From contig CAJQUW010003146.1 of assembly GCA_907163375.1 (NCBI GenBank), forward strand, positions 372,001 to 436,000: a stretch of 64,000 bases of DNA. Reading direction: 5' to 3'. Origin of the DNA: Prostheceraeus crozeri (lineage: Eukaryota > Platyhelminthes > Polycladida > Euryleptidae). The translations under genes were made by a program, and so were the position numbers. This document shows positions 29,383 to 40,195 of the stretch, one piece after another (position 1 is the stretch's first letter; the number at the start of each line of letters is the position of its first letter). The notes below the pieces were generated by a model. The model worked only from the letters and a program-made list of their open reading frames with translations, made no database searches and was not told the DNA's origin.

Positions 29383-29913
29383 TTACATATACCCATGCTG
29401 TTGACAATAATATAGATACAGTTCATAAACGTCATAGAGACTACAATGCCAGCGTGAAGAGAGTTTTGCAATGTAGATGGCTTTATTTCTAGTATTACAA
29501 TGGGATGGTGGTCTGTAAAGGTGATGTCTCTCACCGAAACATATAGCCATATCAAAAATCATTTCATCTCTAAACTTCTTTTGATCACAATGCATATGAT
29601 AGTCTTGTCTTACACGATCTACCCAACATGGTGAATATAAATTATCAATGTGCAACTGAAGTGTCGCTGCTTCTCGATCAGAATCATTTCCTAATATTTT
29701 AACAATATGAAAACCTGACAGCCACCGTTTGAAATCACTTATCAAATACGTTTCATTTACAAATCCAATATGAATCAAAATAGAAGGATCAAGTCCATGC
29801 ACATGACGCCGTGACCATTCGTCTTTGTGTGGAGGACAGTAGGCAAATCTATGATATACACTAACAACAGTTTGATCGCTTTCCCTCATTGCAATAGCAC
29901 TCAACTTCTGCAT
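29383..29913 (-). CDS. Hypothetical protein, Cys/His/aromatic-rich (176 aa)
   Basis: Open frame from ATG at 29,913. Notable features are YCPPHKDEW, a central IHIGFVNETYLISDFKRWL, and a C-terminal part rich in His, Cys and Tyr (YHMHCDQKK, ending YLYYCQQHGYM). No family recognised. A TTATTGTAG acceptor-like string lies about 30-40 bases before the ATG, so an upstream non-coding exon is possible. It sits between the pPolB-N-like and second PC4-like genes in the minus-strand block that replaces the capsid genes of other Polintons. Confidence 0.5.
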   Translation of the reverse strand: MQKLSAIAMRESDQTVVSVYHRFAYCPPHKDEWSRRHVHGLDPSILIHIGFVNETYLISDFKRWLSGFHIVKILGNDSDREAATLQLHIDNLYSPCWVDRVRQDYHMHCDQKKFRDEMIFDMAICFGERHHLYRPPSHCNTRNKAIYIAKLSSRWHCSLYDVYELYLYYCQQHGYM

Positions 29914-30109
29914 TGGTGTCCCCTCACGGTCTATGAAGATGACAACCTACAATAACAAAAAGACTTAATTACAAGATAATACATTGAGCAGGAACTTTAC
30001 AAGGATGTCTGTCCTTTACATAACAAAAGATACATACAACATGATTAATTGAACATAACGCACAAGACCGCGTTTTCCACATTCACTACATACTAACTGA
30101 TTACAATAC

Positions 30110-30838
30110 TTAAGATTTCTCTTTCGTGGCAACACCATCTTTCTTTGATGCGCGACGACGTTTAGGTTTGGTGACAGGTTCTTGACACTCTTTGACACAA
30201 GAATCAATGACTTTCTCAATGTGATCAAGACCTGTTAACTCAGGTTGATGATGAATTTGAGTAATGCACAAATTGAGAGGAATCAAATTACCGTCAGATT
30301 GATGAGGTCCCACATAAACAGCAGGCACCTCAATATGAAAGGAATAAAAGCCTGCACCTAGCGATGACAATTCTGTTTCAACTGACTGTTCATATGTCAC
30401 TCCTGAAGTGACTTTACAATACTTGCTTTGCAAAATATAGCAGCGAGTGCCACGATACAAAGGTTTATAATGAAAAATTTTCTTTTCTGGCCACAACTGT
30501 AATAGTTCAGTGGGAATAAGAGCCTTTTGCCTCACAACGTCTTCTAAAATGTCAAGCTACTGACGCAACCAATTATCAATAGGGATACTCAGGTTTTGAC
30601 CGCAACAATTTACTTGCGTATCCACTTTTGGTAAGTATACCGCAGGCGTTTGAAGATAGAGTCGAACACCGTTGTAGCGCACTTGTTGTTTGTAGGTAGG
30701 ATAGCCGTGAATTACCTTTTCAATTTTCGGATTCCAGAGCTCGAGATGTTGAGGATTTAGTGATGCAGCAGTAGGAGTAGGATTCATGGCCATGGCAGTC
30801 TGTAACGAAAGAATACCACTAAGTACATTCATGATCAT
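30110..30838 (-). pseudogene. Possible PC4/SUB1-like protein 2, with FYSF domain, broken
   Basis: The N-terminal half has YNGVRLYLQTPAVYL and LSIPIDNWL, the strand-then-helix layout of PC4. The C-terminal half has GAGFYSFHIEVPAVYVG, DGNLIPLNLCITQI and a basic tail (KPKRRRASKK) that could be a nuclear signal. It is the paralogue of the gene at 27,892: GxGFYSFxI, a GxxxDGxL-like stretch and an LN segment are shared. About one break. The pair suggests an old duplication inside element C. Confidence 0.45.
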
Positions 30839-30916
30839 CAGAGAAGAGAAAATCCTTAGCTTAGCAGTGACATATGAGGTGGCCCTTAGGAGGACCTTTT
30901 GGAGCGTTCACATGAT

Positions 30917-31225
30917 TTAAAGCTTATCACCAAAGTCTAAGTCTTCGTCATCGTCCAGTAAATTAAATGTCTTGGGCTTAGGACCCGAATTAAGTTTCAA
31001 TTCCCTAAAAGACTTAAAGGTAAAGCGTCTAGGTGGTGGAGGCGGCGGTGGTGATGGTTCAACAAAATAGGCTTGTACAATCATCGGCCACACACTCTCC
31101 TGCGTCTCTCTTCTAAAATGTTGGTAAGGTTTAGGCCACACAGTCATGACACTCACTTGTAAATTTGGAAACAGGATTGAATCAGACAAAATTGAGACGG
31201 AGAATGGCTTGAGCAAGTGACACAC
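30917..31225 (-). CDS. Hypothetical small protein, polyproline and acidic tail
   Basis: A 102-residue frame starting about 50 bases after a TATA box. The middle has eight prolines in a row (SPPPPPPPP) followed by RRFTFKSFREL, and the end is acidic (LLDDDEDLDFGDKL). No family recognised. It is the gene nearest the right terminal repeat. Confidence 0.5.
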   Translation of the reverse strand: MCHLLKPFSVSILSDSILFPNLQVSVMTVWPKPYQHFRRETQESVWPMIVQAYFVEPSPPPPPPPRRFTFKSFRELKLNSGPKPKTFNLLDDDEDLDFGDKL

Positions 31226-31274
31226 ACTTTTCGAGTCAAGAGAATGAAATGAAGAGAAAATGGGGAGACGTCTG

Positions 31275-31282
31275 CTTTTATA
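31275..31282 (-). promoter_or_regulatory. TATA box (TATAAAAG) of the 31,225 gene
   Basis: Minus-strand TATAAAAG, 50 bases before the ATG, with a start region about 25-30 bases downstream. Confidence 0.6.
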
Positions 31283-31365
31283 GTCTCCTGCGAATCCACA
31301 TTTGACACTATGAGAGCCAATCAGAGACCTCCGTTTCTCCCCTGACTGCCTGTCTCTCCTCCGTT

Positions 31366-31962
31366 TCCAAATCTGGTCTCAGTTTTCCCATCCGAGGCTT
31401 CGTTCACCCGCTAGAGCCATTTTCGTAAAAATTTTAAAAATCTTAAAGTCACTCTCACATCCCAACACACGAACGTAGAGACACGCCGTTTCTTTCACTG
31501 AATTCGTCTCACTCTTAGTTGTCAAACGAGCTATTGCACGACTTTCTACGATCTCTACAACCAAAGTTGGAGGTCTCGTTTCTGAGGGGGGGGGTCAGAA
31601 CTTGTTTCCCTCCGATTCCGCTGGAAACAACCCTCCTAACCCAAAATTTCACCTAGACTCCGAATCTGCCCTCCGTTTTCCGATCCGAGCACTCCTTTAT
31701 GTCGAAATATGACCTTTCTCATCCCAAAACAACCAAAACCCACCTTTTCTAACTCTTGCAGTTTTCAGAGATTCCTACCCTTGCCTCACAGGAGAACTCC
31801 TCCTTCCTTCCTTCCAGAGGGGGGGGTAGGGAACGCTTTCCTCCTCACAGACCCATTCCTCCCATCACATCCTTGGCGACTTCCTTCCAGAGGGGGAACT
31901 GAGTCAGCATGATGACTCATCGTTGCACATTTTGCACTTGATTTTGGAATGTGCTTACTACT
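31366..31962 (-). repeat. Right terminal inverted repeat of Polinton C
   Basis: The reverse complement matches the left end from its first base (AGTAGTAAGCAC versus AGTAGTAGGCAC) through the TTCCAACTTTGGTT unit and into the inner segment GAACGAAGCCTCGGATGGGA. One internal unit fewer than the left copy. Confidence 0.9.
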
Positions 31963-31968
31963 GAGGAC
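31963..31968 (+). repeat. Target-site duplication of Polinton C, right copy (GAGGAC)
   Basis: Exact partner of 16,451-16,456. Confidence 0.93.
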
Positions 31969-34371
31969 TCATGTATTTCTAAACCAGTGAACATGATGGA
32001 TAATGAAATACCGACGCAACAAATGAGTGAAATTCCTGACACTTCTTCAAATAATTCGAATTCCCTTGGCAATTTATCCAATCAACCGTTCTCTGATTCT
32101 CAATTGTCTCTTCTACAAAAAGGACCTTCATATGTTCCATATCCTAGCAAGTCCAAGAAAGTGAAAAATAATATTATTATCAATGCTAAACAATTGAATG
32201 TCTTGGAAAATCATCCATTTGAAGATAGTACTGCTGATGATGATATGTGGAAGTTTACCAATCCAGCCAATCGACCCTACCATGACACAAATGTTGATCT
32301 TCCAAGACCGTCATCCATGACTTTAATGACAATTTAAGAGAATATAAAACATACTACTGAGAACAGTAACGTTCATTTTCCAATGATATGAAAACGATCA
32401 AAGAATTGAAGTCAGTTCCAGATATCAAGATATTACCTTCAGACAAAACAAAGCGATTGATAGCCATTGATGAATCTCGCTTACAGAATTTAACAGAACC
32501 TCACCTACACAATTATCAGCTGCAAAGAGCCAAACTTCCTGTTACAATACAAAAAAGAGTTTATCAAGAAACTTTCAAATATTGCTTCAAAACAAAATTC
32601 AAAATTGAGAAAGAATTTAGAGGTGTTGAAATGCTCTGATCCTCTCCCAAGTCAGTTAACAATCTTACCTAAGGATCATAAAGACCCCTTGTCCGGTCGT
32701 CATTTAGCAAGTGCAACAGACTCTCCACGTACATGTTTGTCTCGATTCCTTGCTGATCGCTTAAAACCTTTACTCGATTTCATTAAGTCTGCACATGTGA
32801 AAGACACTAGTTCTTTTTTTGGCATCTATTTCATCAGTGAATTTGCGACCAAATGAAAACATCTAGTTCTGATCATTTGACGTCAGAAATCTTTACAGAT
32901 CAATTCCATTATCCGGTTATGATAATGTGTTTTCAGTCGTAGCAAACATCTTCGAAATACACAAAGACTGTACGAAATTGAATTCATCAAGCTCCAATGA
33001 TTTTCATGATCTGATAGTCTTGGCAGTAACCTCTGACATAATCTTCTATGACAACAAATTTTTCAAGCAGTGCTTTGGATTACCGATGGGTAATAATCTC
33101 AGTCCCATTCTACCTATCATCTATATGAACTTCGTAGAGTCTAAATTGCTGGACAATCATCAAACAGATATTATCTTATGGAAAAGATGCATAGATGACA
33201 TATTTGTGTTTTCTACCTCTCCATTGGATGACAATTTACTTGAAGCGAATGGCATTAACCATCATATATCTCTTTCACTCTTGAACTGCCTACCAATTCT
33301 AGTCTTCTATGTCTGGATACATGTGTAAATGTTGAAGACAATACTGTTAAAACATCTTTCTATTCAAAGGAATTGCATAGTGGGCATTTACTTCCTTGAG
33401 ACAGCCATGTTCCACTCAGAAGAAATATCAATCTATTGAAGACACAATGCATGAGAATACACAGAAACTGTTCTTCCAGCAAAGAAATACGTGAAGCATT
33501 AGGTTGATGAAGTTTCGCTTTGCCAACAGAGGTTATCCTTATCATTTCATTAGCAAATATCTGTGCTATACTAACCATAATAGCCCTACTAATCCTTTGA
33601 ACAACAACATTATCAACAATAACGTGCAAAACCAGCCAACAATATATATTCGAATGCCGTTTATTAATAAAATTCAGGCACGGAAAATCAAAATTGAATT
33701 ACAGAAAATTGAAAAAGTCAGAGTCATACCAACCTTCATTGGCTCAGCTCCATTATCAGTACTTTTGAGAAAGAAAATGACTGTTCCTTGCAATAATAGT
33801 TGCTTATGCGGAAACAGGGGTATATGCAACCACAAGAACTTGATATATAAGATCACTTGTACTCACTGTAAAATGTTCTATATTGTTGAAAGTCGATGCA
33901 CATTACACAAGTGGGTTTAAGAACATCTCAACCAAAAAAGAAAGTATGATCTACCAACATTTTAAGTTAAAGCATAAAATGAAACCAACAAGTGAAGATG
34001 TTGACTGAAATAATGCAAGAAGGGTTAAAGAACGTTTGTGAATGAAAGGCAGCTGAAAAGTTTTTTTATTGAATCTCGTAAACCTCAAATAAACATTGCA
34101 CATAATTGATTTTTTCTCTATAGGCCCTTCATCCATCTAGTCCATATAACCAAGAAATTTTTTCATAGTATATTTTTTTCTTAGTAACTATTTCCTCTAA
34201 TCGTGTATTTTATCCTGCCATAGTATTTAAGCTTTTATATCTATGTATTTGAATATGATTTTCAGATAACTTGTTCAGACGAATTTTAGACGTGATCAAG
34301 TGTCATACGAAATATCATCTAATTGAAAATTTTATCAGTTAATTGGTCTAGTCTTATTTTTCTTTCATATA
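31969..34371 (+). mobile_element. Penelope-like retroelement, right part (RT and GIY-YIG)
   Basis: Encodes the palm of a Penelope-type reverse transcriptase (FGLPMGNNLSPIL, then RCIDDIFVF, about 33,060-33,230), a Cys-rich linker (CNNSCLCGNRGICNH) and a GIY-YIG endonuclease start (LIYKITCTHCKMFYI, about 33,840-33,900). GIY-YIG nicks the target DNA for priming. Several frame changes and in-frame stops show it is dead. Bases 34,035-34,371 recur inverted at 15,663-16,025. The element is cut in two by Polinton C and its 3' flank is hit by the Tc1/mariner-superfamily element. Confidence 0.85.
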
Positions 34372-35976
34372 CAGGGTGAGTCATAATGTGCGCAAAACTT
34401 TGGTGATGTCCTGTGATTACTGAACGGGGTACTCGACATTAATTTTAATGCCATTTTGTTCGTTAAGACTTGGGGTTTTGTATGATGTCACATCCTACAG
34501 ACTTCTATGAATTTTAAGTATAAAAATTTGAAAATTGAATCATGTCATATTTTCTCAGTTGGTGAAATATTACCATAGTTTTGGGCATGATTCTGCATCT
34601 GTTTAGTGATTCGCAATGACATCAAAATGATTCCACAATCCATTTTATTTCGTTCAACCAACAATCTGGACACAAACAAGCAATCTATGTTTTTTGAAGA
34701 TTTTGAATTTGTCCTACAATTAGGAAATGTTTGATTTAACTAAGATATGCGAAATTTCAGCGCCAAAAGCTAAATTGTCTTTTTTTCGTTAACGATGGAC
34801 TTAGAAACAAGATTGACTATTGTGAAATTGTTCTATTCCAATAACGAATCTCCAACTGCTACTCTACGTGCATATAAGAGAATGATGTCCTTGCACAATG
34901 ATCCATTTCCACCTTCAACTATCAGTCGACTGATGCAGAAGTTTGAGGCAACAAAGACTCTCTATGACATCCAGTCTCCTGGTAGACCGTCCATTGTCAA
35001 TGAACGTTCCTCTGCTATCGAGAAGTCGATCACCAATCTTAAAGCTGCAAATCCACTTGGTTATACTAGCTCTCGACAAGTCGCGCGTGAAACCGCTATC
35101 CCTCAACGCAGTGTCGTTCGAGTCCTACATCAAATCGGGATGCATCCATTCCGAATATCCCGAACACAGGCGATAAGTGAAGAAGACAAGCTGAAGCGTC
35201 TTGACTTCGCGAAGTGGATATTGGAGAATGAGGAAATCCTGCCAAACATTCTTTGGTCTGATGAAGCTTACTTTAGTTTAGATGGGCTCGTACACTAGCA
35301 TGCTCCGTGATCACCTCATACCTGAACTGCAAAAGAGGCGGAAGATGAAGTCTGTCGTATTCCAACATGAAGGAGCTCCTCCTCATTTCTCGAAGAAGGC
35401 ACGAGACTTTCTATCAACGAAATTCCCCGAAAACCGAGTGATTGGTCGTGGTTACGGTCATCCTTGGCCACCGCGGTCTCCCGATTTGTCCCCATTAGAC
35501 TACTATTTGTGGGGAACTTTGAAGGCTCGCGTGTATCACCAATTTGTTCCGAGAAACATTAATGAGTTAAAGGAGAAAACCTTTGAAGAAGTTCAAAATC
35601 TTGAAACAGATGAGCTCCAACGGGCCATTAACCATTTGCTCGTCAGAGCACAATGTGTTGTCGAGGCTGATGGAGGATTGTTTGAACACTTGCTGTAAAT
35701 TGTCTATCATCAGTAATAAGCTTAATTATAAGAAGTCCTTTGGAAAATTTGTTTTTAATTTGAATTTTGAACGATTTAAATTGTGAAATTTAGGTAAATT
35801 CTAGTGAATTCAAAATTAGCTAGAATACTGTCAAATAATTGAAAGAGAAAAATAATATTGCACACAGCAAAACCCCATGACATGCTAAACAATATGGAAG
35901 AGAAACTCAATTCGAATAATTATTTTGGTCAGAGCTACAAGTCCTTGAAGTTTTGCGCACGTTATGACTCACCCTG
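34372..35976 (+). mobile_element. Tc1/mariner-superfamily DNA transposon (internally deleted)
   Basis: Flanked by TA on both sides. Inverted ends CAGGGTGAGTCATAATGTGC and (reverse complement of the right end) CAGGGTGAGTCATAACGTGC, both continuing GCAAAACTT. Length about 1.6 kb, inserted in a (TA)n stretch of the Penelope-like element. The interval 34,380-34,790 is non-coding 5' region. Confidence 0.92.
34795..35698 (+). pseudogene. Transposase of the 34.4-kb transposon, deleted between catalytic residues
   Basis: N-terminal helix-turn-helix region (SRLMQKFEAT, then SPGRPS), a second helical domain (SSRQVARETAIPQRSV), the first catalytic Asp in LWSDEAYFSLDG, then after a frame change the second site as QHEGAPPHF (normally QHDGAPPHF) and the third in RSPDLSPLDYYLWG. 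Roughly 80-100 residues expected between the first and second sites are missing, and the second Asp is Glu. About 42 residues separate the second and third sites. The style matches insect-type transposases with a DUF4817-like N-terminus. Inactive. Confidence 0.82.
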
Positions 35977-35993
35977 TATATATATATATATTT

Positions 35994-36523
35994 TGGATTC
36001 GAAAAAATAATCCAATTTGTCGTAACGCGGTAGCTACCTTACGTCCCGAAATGTACGAGCGAAAACAATACGATTCGAAGCTTGTACTACGAATGGACTT
36101 ATTCTACAGGCAGACCTACCGGTCAACAAAATTGGTTGAGCATCACCAATATCGAATAACAGCAAATTCAAACTGCCACGTATCGACAACTAGCATTCAT
36201 ATAAATTACATCACAGATAGAATCATACTAATGCAGTCATACAAGATATCCATTACTACAACAACATAGATTCTTATATACATGTACATGCAATCAACCA
36301 TTCGCTCAGAAATCTGTGCTCCAACACTGCTAACTCACATATAGATATAAAAGTTCAACTCAATGTCCAACAGCGCCCGCGATGAAGCCACTCTACAGCG
36401 AGACTTCATTAAAATATCACAAAGACATTGAGTTACCTTCAATTCGATCACGCAATAATGCTAATTAATGTATGAATATATACGAGACATGAATATCATA
36501 TTTGTTTGACAGCAAAAGCAGCA
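35994..36523 (-). repeat. BEL/Pao LTR (3' LTR in element orientation)
   Basis: Begins TGGATTCG and ends GCAGCA on the plus strand; pairs with 41,358-41,893. Confidence 0.85.
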
Positions 36524-36560
36524 TAGCAAAGAAACGAATATTCACACGAAGACACTAGGA

Positions 36561-36842
36561 TCACGAATCACCATCATAAGACTCGAGGAAACATAGCTTT
36601 GTCACTGGTCGAATCTTCGTAGAATTCTTCGAACGCACTTTTGCAGTCCGCACCAGTCCATCCTGTCCAGTGTGTATGTTGATCACGAGTCCGAGCGGCC
36701 ATTCTCCACGGGGAAGATTTTCATCCATCAGTAGGACAACATCACCATTTGCAAAAGTTCCGGCGCTAATTCTGCCAGCGACTTCGCGACTGTAGAAGAG
36801 GTAAATACTCTTTGATCCATCTTCTCCAAAAGATGTCCGCAA
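36561..36842 (-). CDS. BEL/Pao integrase C-terminal (DUF5641-type) segment
   Basis: Contains [19 protein letters not shown], then VRTAKVRSK, the hallmark C-terminal module of BEL/Pao polyproteins following the integrase core. It is listed as a part of the retrotransposon, not a separate gene. Confidence 0.8.
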   Translation of the reverse strand: MRTSFGEDGSKSIYLFYSREVAGRISAGTFANGDVVLLMDENLPRGEWPLGLVINIHTGQDGLVRTAKVRSKNSTKIRPVTKLCFLESYDGDS

Positions 36843-37014
36843 GAAATTGAGCTCGCCTCCATTGACGAATCAGCTTGTTTGAGCAGTCCTTAGATGTTAT
36901 CTTATCTCAAGAAAAACTGATGTTAGAACGCAATAGGAGAAGTTTTGATGGAGTTAATGCTTCAGGGCTGTGTTGGTCCGTCGAATTCTTGACGAGAGGA
37001 CGATCATTCATAAT

Positions 37015-40000
37015 TCACTCAGCTTCAGTCAGGAATGTCGTAAAAGATTCATCGTCTACAATCTGATTTTTAATCAATGCTCTGAGAATGAATCTGGTGG
37101 ACCTAATCAGTCTTTCCCAAACCCCTCCTTCATGAGGAGCAGAAGGTGTCGTGAAATGCCATTCAATTTCGCGATCTACTAAAGTAGTACGAATCTTATT
37201 CTGGTCTAACAGTAGCAAAGATTTCTTCAATTCTTTATTGGCACCGACAAAATTTCTACCATTATCACTGAATATCTTTTTTGGTTTGCCACGTCTACTC
37301 ATGAATTTTGATAGACAGCACAAGAACGAATCCGTACTTAAGCTATATGCCATTTCCAAGTGGACGGCCCTACATGCTAAGCGAATAAAAAGGCAGGCAT
37401 AACGTTTGACCATAGTCCTCTTACATCTGACATAGAAGGGTCCAAAATAGTCTACCCCTACGTTTGTAAATGGAGGATTTCCAGCCTCTAACCTTTCTCT
37501 AGTTAAATCAGCCATGCGCTGAGGTACTGGATTACGCGACATGCGTCTACATACGAAACAATGATTTACGATGCGTTTGACTGTCGATAACCCTTGTAAT
37601 ATCCAGAACTGTTCTCGCAAAATAATCAAAACATGCTGGGGTCCTACGTGTCCATTTCGTTCATGACAGTGGAGAATAAGCAAGTCAACTACGTGATGCT
37701 TAGGGGGCAAAATAATTGGATGCTTTTGCTGTGAGATCATCGATTAATATCGGGCAAAGGGATTTCAAGCGACTACATTTAGGTACTTTTAAGTCATTAC
37801 AAATGACGTTACTTATGTAGCGCAGAACTACTTCGGAATCGGTCCAAAAAACTGTTTGTACTTTGTCAGTTATTTTTAATTCACGCACGATAGTTTGGTG
37901 CATTCGCACAGCCACGACAACTGCTGACAGCTCCAAACGTGAAATGCTCACACTCTTAAGAGGAGACACTCGCGATTTTCCAGCAATTAATGAACATTTC
38001 ACATTACCGTGTTCATCAAATATTCGAAGATATGACGCAACTCCATAGGCAGTCTCAGAAGCATCGGAAAAATGATGCAGTTCCATCGAATAATTTTGAG
38101 TGATGAATATTGGTTTCAAACAACGAGGTACATGAAACTTCTCGAGTGCCATCAAAGAATTCATCCAAGTTTCCATCTCAATTCGAATATTATCTGGAAT
38201 AACATCATACCACTTATAATTATCGCGACAAAGATTTTGCAAGATCAGTTTCGGTATCAGAGTGACAGGGGCAGCCAAACCCAACGGATCATAGAATGAA
38301 CTAGCGACCGATAAAATTCCACGACAAGTAACTGGCACAGAATTACTCTTGATGGTGTAAGAAAATGAATCCTTTTCAACATTCCATCTCATTCCCAAGG
38401 CTCTTTGAACAGGCATTTCTCCTTCAAATTCTACATTGACGATAGACGGATCCTTTTCTTTTTCAGGTATTGAATTCAATATTTCAATGCTGTTGGAAAC
38501 AAACTTCGTCAGATGAAATCCGCCTCTCTGCAGCATTTCACGGAGCTCGGAAATTAGTTTGATACCCATGTCGATGTCACTGATGGACTTCAAGCAATCA
38601 TCAACGTAGAAATGATGCAAAATAGTTGAAATTGTGCTTTGTTCATACTGGTCAGCGAAATCTTTCGCAGTTCTCTGCAATGCGAATGAAAATGCGCTGG
38701 GTGATGAAGTTGCTCCAAAAATATGTTTGGTTGTGCAATAAACATCTGGAGTTTTCGTCAAATCGCCATTACTCCACCACAAAAATTTCAAGAAATTCTT
38801 ATCCCTGTCTGATACACGAACCTGGTGAAACATCGATTCCACATCGGCCATAAAGGCATAACGATCCCATCTGAATCTCATTAAAACTCCAATGAGAGAG
38901 TTGACGAGATCAGGACCTTGCAATAAAGTATCGTTCAATGACATGTTTCTATACTTAGACGAACAGTCAAATACAACGCGAACTTTGCCGGGTTTATTCG
39001 GATGAGGCAAGAACCACATCTTTTCATTGCAATCAATTTGATCAATCGATCCTACCCTCTCCGCATGTCCTTTTGAGATATGATCGTCAATAATATTGCA
39101 GTAATCTTTATAGAGCGATTGGTTCTTCTCCAATCGCCTTTCCAAGCACTTTAAGGGATACTTGGCCATCGAGAGATTATTTTCTAATTTTGGCGGAAAT
39201 TCTCTCCATGGCATCGAGACGTTGTATCTCTCCCCGTCATGATGAACAGACTTCTCAAACATCTTTTGAGCTTCACGATCTTCCACAGATAGTCCTTGCT
39301 GATTGTCAAAAATAGAGTCACAAAAATCTGTTTTCCACATTCGTTCAACCTGTTCACGCAAATCTAGCTTTTGAAAGAAAATTTCATTTGAATTAGCAGC
39401 GCACTTATTCACGGGTCCGAGCAATGACCAACCCAGTATTGATTTGATAGCGTATGGCTCATGTCTACCACCACGTCTTTGCTCGTCGACAAAAAACACC
39501 TCTGGAACATTGCCACCGATTAAAAGCTCTACCTTTGACGAGTCAATGGTCGGAAATGTTAAATCCTTCAAACGTTGAAATGTATCGATTGAGCTTTGGT
39601 CGGCCATTGAATCGATCGAAATAGGAAGTTCTCTAACAGATACAACTTCATCAATGCAAACCTTTTCATCTTCATTCATGGAAGAAACAAATGATGAAGT
39701 TTTCATTCCTTCATGATTTCGCGAATCGAAAACTGTCGTCATTTGAAATGAAGTATTTGATCCCCGAACATTTAGACGTTTCAACAGACTGTCAGTGCAC
39801 AAAGAAGTGGTTGAACCACCATCTAGTAATGCGTAAGTCTCAACAATACAATTACGTCCGTATACGCGAATTGGCAGAATACGGAGAACAACTTTGCTGT
39901 TATTGCAATTAACGCAATTAATGCTGTTTTCAGTATCAACTGCTGTCAAAACTTTATTATTTACTCTAGCTTTTTCTTGCTCTGCTTGTATTGGCTTGAC

Positions 40001-40102
40001 GAAGTGTAATAGCTCATGATGTTTAGTATCGCATGCAGGACACTGGGGGCGTTTCTTACATTCTCTGCTGGAATGACCTGATTTGAAGCAGTTAAAGCAC
40101 AA
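37015..40102 (-). pseudogene. BEL/Pao pol: zinc knuckle, protease, RT, RNase H, integrase
   Basis: Order visible: CCHC knuckle CFNCFKSGHSSREC, retropepsin-like LLDGGSTTSLC, reverse transcriptase (FMADVESMFHQV, then HFYVDDCL), RNase H region (HHFSDASETAYGV), then integrase with HHxC zinc region (HCHERNGHVG, CFVC) and catalytic core (VGVDYFGPF, FSDNGRNF, HEGGVWE). Typical BEL/Pao. About one break within pol. Confidence 0.9.
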
Positions 40103-40195
40103 TCTTTTCTGTTTAACAAAGGAAATACGATCAGAATACGGTTTTAACCGAAACGTTTGACAATCCGAAAGATGATGACTCTCATTGCAAAAAGA

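Larger units (their letters stand above)
16457..31962. mobile_element. Polinton C: complete ends, no capsid or integrase genes
   Basis: A 15.5-kb element bounded by inverted ends AGTAGTAGGCAC... and ...GTGCTTACTACT with a perfect 6-bp target duplication. Inside: zinc/coiled-coil gene, pPolB-N-like gene, proline-rich spliced gene and broken pPolB on or near the left; a convergent minus-strand block with TBP-like, two PC4-like, another pPolB-N-like and several unknown genes on the right. I see no integrase, packaging ATPase, protease, penton or major capsid gene, so it probably moved using enzymes from another Polinton. The pPolB shows several breaks; several minus-strand genes remain open. Near-perfect ends suggest moderate to young age. 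Confidence 0.9.

Noticed and set aside
30016-30228. Zinc-ribbon protein from the CNQLVCSECGKRG frame
   Set aside because: It overlaps the PC4-like gene in another frame, has only one Cys pair cluster and no start context; support is too weak.
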